Source: Hydrotalea sp. (lineage in GTDB: Bacteria > Bacteroidota > Bacteroidia > Chitinophagales > Chitinophagaceae). From it: 64,000 nucleotides of DNA. The position numbers and the translations under genes were made by a program. The stretch spans positions 1 to 64,000 of the forward strand of contig DAHXOT010000036.1 in assembly GCA_027364735.1 (NCBI GenBank). The letters run 5' to 3'. The first letter of the stretch is position 1; every line of letters starts with the position of its first letter. Positions 61,866 through 64,000 of this stretch are shown piece by piece. Under the pieces are notes generated by a model. The model had not been told where the DNA came from. It was given only the letters and a program-made list of their open reading frames with translations, and did not search any database.

Positions 61866-64000
61866 ATGAGCGAGCAAGAAATTTTATTCGAATCTACACA
61901 ACCGCAATACACTTTAACCGCAGAACAAGAGAAAAAAGAAATTGTGCGTCAATATCGTGCATTATTGCGAAGTCTTCGCCCTAAATTAAAAAGAGGCGAT
62001 AAAGAATTGGTACGTCATGCTTTTGAAATGGCTGCCGAATCGCATAAAACCATGCGGCGAAAAAGTGGCGAACCATATATTTTACATCCACTGGCTGTGG
62101 CACAAATTTGTATTGAAGAAATAGGACTGGGCGTACGCAGTACTATTTGTGCATTATTACACGATACCGTTGAAGATACCGATTTAACCTTAGAAGATGT
62201 TGAAACAGAATTTGGAACCGAAATTGCCAAAATTGTTGATGGACTTACCAAAATATCGAATGTTATTGATACCAACTCTTCGCAACAAGCCGAAAATTTT
62301 AAAAAAATTCTTTTAACACTTACCGATGACCCAAGAGTTATTTTAATTAAACTGGCCGATCGTTTACACAACATGCGAACATTAGATAGCATGAAACGAG
62401 AAAAGCAACTTAAAATTTCTTCCGAAACCGTTTGGGTATATGCACCATTGGCACATCGCATGGGCTTATATAATATTAAAACCGAAATGGAAGACCTTTC
62501 CATGAAATACATGGAACCCGAAGCCTATAAAGAAATTGCACAAAAGTTGGCCGAAACAAAAAGAGAAAGATCGAGGTATATTAATGAATTTATTAAACCC
62601 TTAAAAGATAAACTTACTGCTGGCGGTTTTGATTTTGAAATTTATGGTCGCCCAAAAAGCATTCATTCTATTTGGAACAAAATAAAAAAGAAAGCCGTTT
62701 CTTTTGAAGAAGTGTACGATTTGTTTGCTATTAGAATTATTTTAAACTCGCCACAAGAAAAAGAAAAAGAAGATTGCTGGAAAGTATATTCGCTAATAAC
62801 CGACGAATACAACCCTTCGCCAGAAAGATTAAGAGATTGGTTAAGTAATCCAAAAAATAATGGTTACGAAGCCTTACATACCACAGTAATGGGGCCGCAA
62901 GGTAAATGGGTAGAAGTACAAATTAGAACCAACCGCATGAACGAAATTGCCGAACGTGGTTTGGCAGCTCATTATAAATATAAAGAAGGTGCCAACGATG
63001 AAGACCGCTTCGATAAATGGTTTGGCCAAATACGGGAAGTACTTGCTACTGAAGATTCGGATACAGTAAACTTTTTGCAAGATTTTAAAACTTCTTTTCT
63101 TGCCGAAGAAATTTATGTATACACACCAAAAGGCGAAGTAAAAATGTTGCCCACCGGAAGTACAGCTTTAGACTTTGCTTTTGCCATTCACTCTGCTATT
63201 GGCACCAAATGTATTGGTGCTAAAGTGCATCATAAATTAGTGCCTATTAGCCACAAATTACGCAGTGGCGATCAAATTGAAATTATTACCAGCAATAAAC
63301 AAAAACCTTCGGAAGATTGGCTGAATATTGTAGTTACTGCTAAAGCAAAAAATAAAATTAAAGATGCACTTCGGGAAGAAAAAAGAAAAGTAGCCGATGA
63401 TGGCAAATATATTTTGCAAAGAAAAATTGAGGGAATAGGTGCTGCTTTTAGTTCGGGTAATATTGATGAGTTAGTTCATTTCTATAAACTTCCTTCACAA
63501 TTAGATCTTTTATATAAAATAGCTACCAAAAATATTGATTTAAAAGAGCTAAAAGATTTTCATGTTCTCGGCGATAGGTTAGAACCACCAAAACCCAAAC
63601 CTGTTATTAGTGAGTTGCATACCGATCATGCGCATCAAAAACATTTCAATAAAAAAGATAGTGAGCTGATAATTTTTGGAGAAAGCAGCGATAAAATTCA
63701 ATATACTTTAGCTAAGTGCTGTAACCCTATTCCCGGAGATGATGTATTTGGTTTTGTAAGCATTGGTAAAGGATTAATTATACACCGTACCAATTGCCCT
63801 AATGCAGCTCAATTATTTGCTAATTACAGCCACAGAATTGTTAAAACCAAATGGGCAAAGAATAAAGAAATTTCTTTTTTAACCGGATTAAAAATTATTG
63901 GACTGGATGATGTAGGTGTAATTCATAAAATAACCAATATTATTAGCGGCGAAATGAAAATTAATATTGCTGCATTAACCATTGAATCGGACAGTGGTAT
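61866..64000 (+). CDS. rel: Bifunctional (p)ppGpp synthetase/hydrolase, RelA/SpoT family (3' cut by window)
   Basis: At least 711 residues; the frame is open at the end of the window. HD hydrolase domain with HD at 99-100 (CALLHDTVEDTDL) and its EDT triad, suggesting active hydrolysis. Synthetase: FEIYGRPKSIHSIWNKIKKK, YDLFAIRIIL, NPKNNGYEALHTTV and GLAAHYKYKEG. TGS: EIYVYTPKGEVKMLPTGSTALDFAFAIH. A C-terminal zinc/ACT part begins (YTLAKCCNPIPGDDVFGF, then LDDVGVIHKITNIIS). It makes and removes (p)ppGpp in the stringent response. Divergent from the carotenoid regulator gene, 172 bases apart. Confidence 0.96.
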   Translation, partial: MSEQEILFESTQPQYTLTAEQEKKEIVRQYRALLRSLRPKLKRGDKELVRHAFEMAAESHKTMRRKSGEPYILHPLAVAQICIEEIGLGVRSTICALLHDTVEDTDLTLEDVETEFGTEIAKIVDGLTKISNVIDTNSSQQAENFKKILLTLTDDPRVILIKLADRLHNMRTLDSMKREKQLKISSETVWVYAPLAHRMGLYNIKTEMEDLSMKYMEPEAYKEIAQKLAETKRERSRYINEFIKPLKDKLTAGGFDFEIYGRPKSIHSIWNKIKKKAVSFEEVYDLFAIRIILNSPQEKEKEDCWKVYSLITDEYNPSPERLRDWLSNPKNNGYEALHTTVMGPQGKWVEVQIRTNRMNEIAERGLAAHYKYKEGANDEDRFDKWFGQIREVLATEDSDTVNFLQDFKTSFLAEEIYVYTPKGEVKMLPTGSTALDFAFAIHSAIGTKCIGAKVHHKLVPISHKLRSGDQIEIITSNKQKPSEDWLNIVVTAKAKNKIKDALREEKRKVADDGKYILQRKIEGIGAAFSSGNIDELVHFYKLPSQLDLLYKIATKNIDLKELKDFHVLGDRLEPPKPKPVISELHTDHAHQKHFNKKDSELIIFGESSDKIQYTLAKCCNPIPGDDVFGFVSIGKGLIIHRTNCPNAAQLFANYSHRIVKTKWAKNKEISFLTGLKIIGLDDVGVIHKITNIISGEMKINIAALTIESDSG

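Noticed and set aside
1-64000. CRISPR arrays, insertion sequences, rRNA genes
   Set aside because: No regularly spaced repeats, transposase motifs or rRNA sequence were seen on either strand.

Overview
The window is AT-rich DNA from a member of the Bacteroidota, most likely a gliding or T9SS-bearing lineage near the Chitinophagales. Grounds: a gldKLMN cluster, TonB receptors with a carboxypeptidase-like N-terminal domain, DUF4271 next to hemD, HYC_CC_PP and DUF6799-type proteins, a zeaxanthin-type crt cluster, and several -7 boxes of the Bacteroidota form TAnnTTTG. No insertion sequence, integrase, prophage or CRISPR array was seen. The assignment is by reading alone; no database search was run.

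Layout. 0-6 kb: 3' end of a YifB/ComM ATPase gene, an AbrB-PIN toxin-antitoxin pair, two tandem secreted amidohydrolases, an ABC exporter. 6-13 kb: DUF2721 protein, TonB receptor, ECF sigma factor with a membrane/beta-barrel partner, uvrC. 13.5-18.5 kb (minus): gldK-gldL-gldM-gldN, the T9SS/gliding motor core, with a -7 box at one end and a strong terminator at the other. 18.6-32.6 kb: housekeeping genes (DUF255 thioredoxin-like protein, hemD, DUF4271, hemW, gpsA, tolC/macA-type efflux, a PLP trans-sulfuration enzyme, an amino-acid permease, dCMP deaminase) and two unknown secreted proteins. 32.7-37 kb: a well-preserved cobalamin riboswitch ahead of a BtuB-like receptor, a CWC-type Cys-rich protein, MarC, a CBS-less GMP reductase/IMPDH-like enzyme and tRNA-Arg(CCG).

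37.3-54.4 kb, between tRNA-Arg(CCG) and tRNA-Thr(CGT), is one long plus-strand array. Its first part is a copper/silver-type efflux set (CusA in two reading frames, CusC-like, two CusB-like adaptors) surrounded by small secreted proteins carrying seven copies of a C-x-M-H-type metal-binding motif. Its second part is a quinol/cytochrome module: Tat-signal four-cluster ferredoxin, NrfD, an anchored periplasmic protein, two c-type cytochromes and an outer-membrane porin, with no catalytic subunit beside it. It ends with a beta-barrel protein and a Met/His-rich protein.

54.6-61.7 kb (minus) is a carotenoid cluster: MerR/B12-binding regulator with photoreceptor signature residues, ECF sigma factor, crtI, crtB, idi, crtZ, crtY, pfkB. 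Between the regulator and the sigma gene lies a promoter flanked and overlapped by two identical dyads, TGTTTA-N19-TAAACA. I read this as a light- and cobalamin-controlled operator. With the B12 riboswitch and BtuB-like receptor in the same window, this CarH-like system and its twin operator are the most testable discovery here. The window ends inside a long Rel/SpoT (p)ppGpp enzyme gene.
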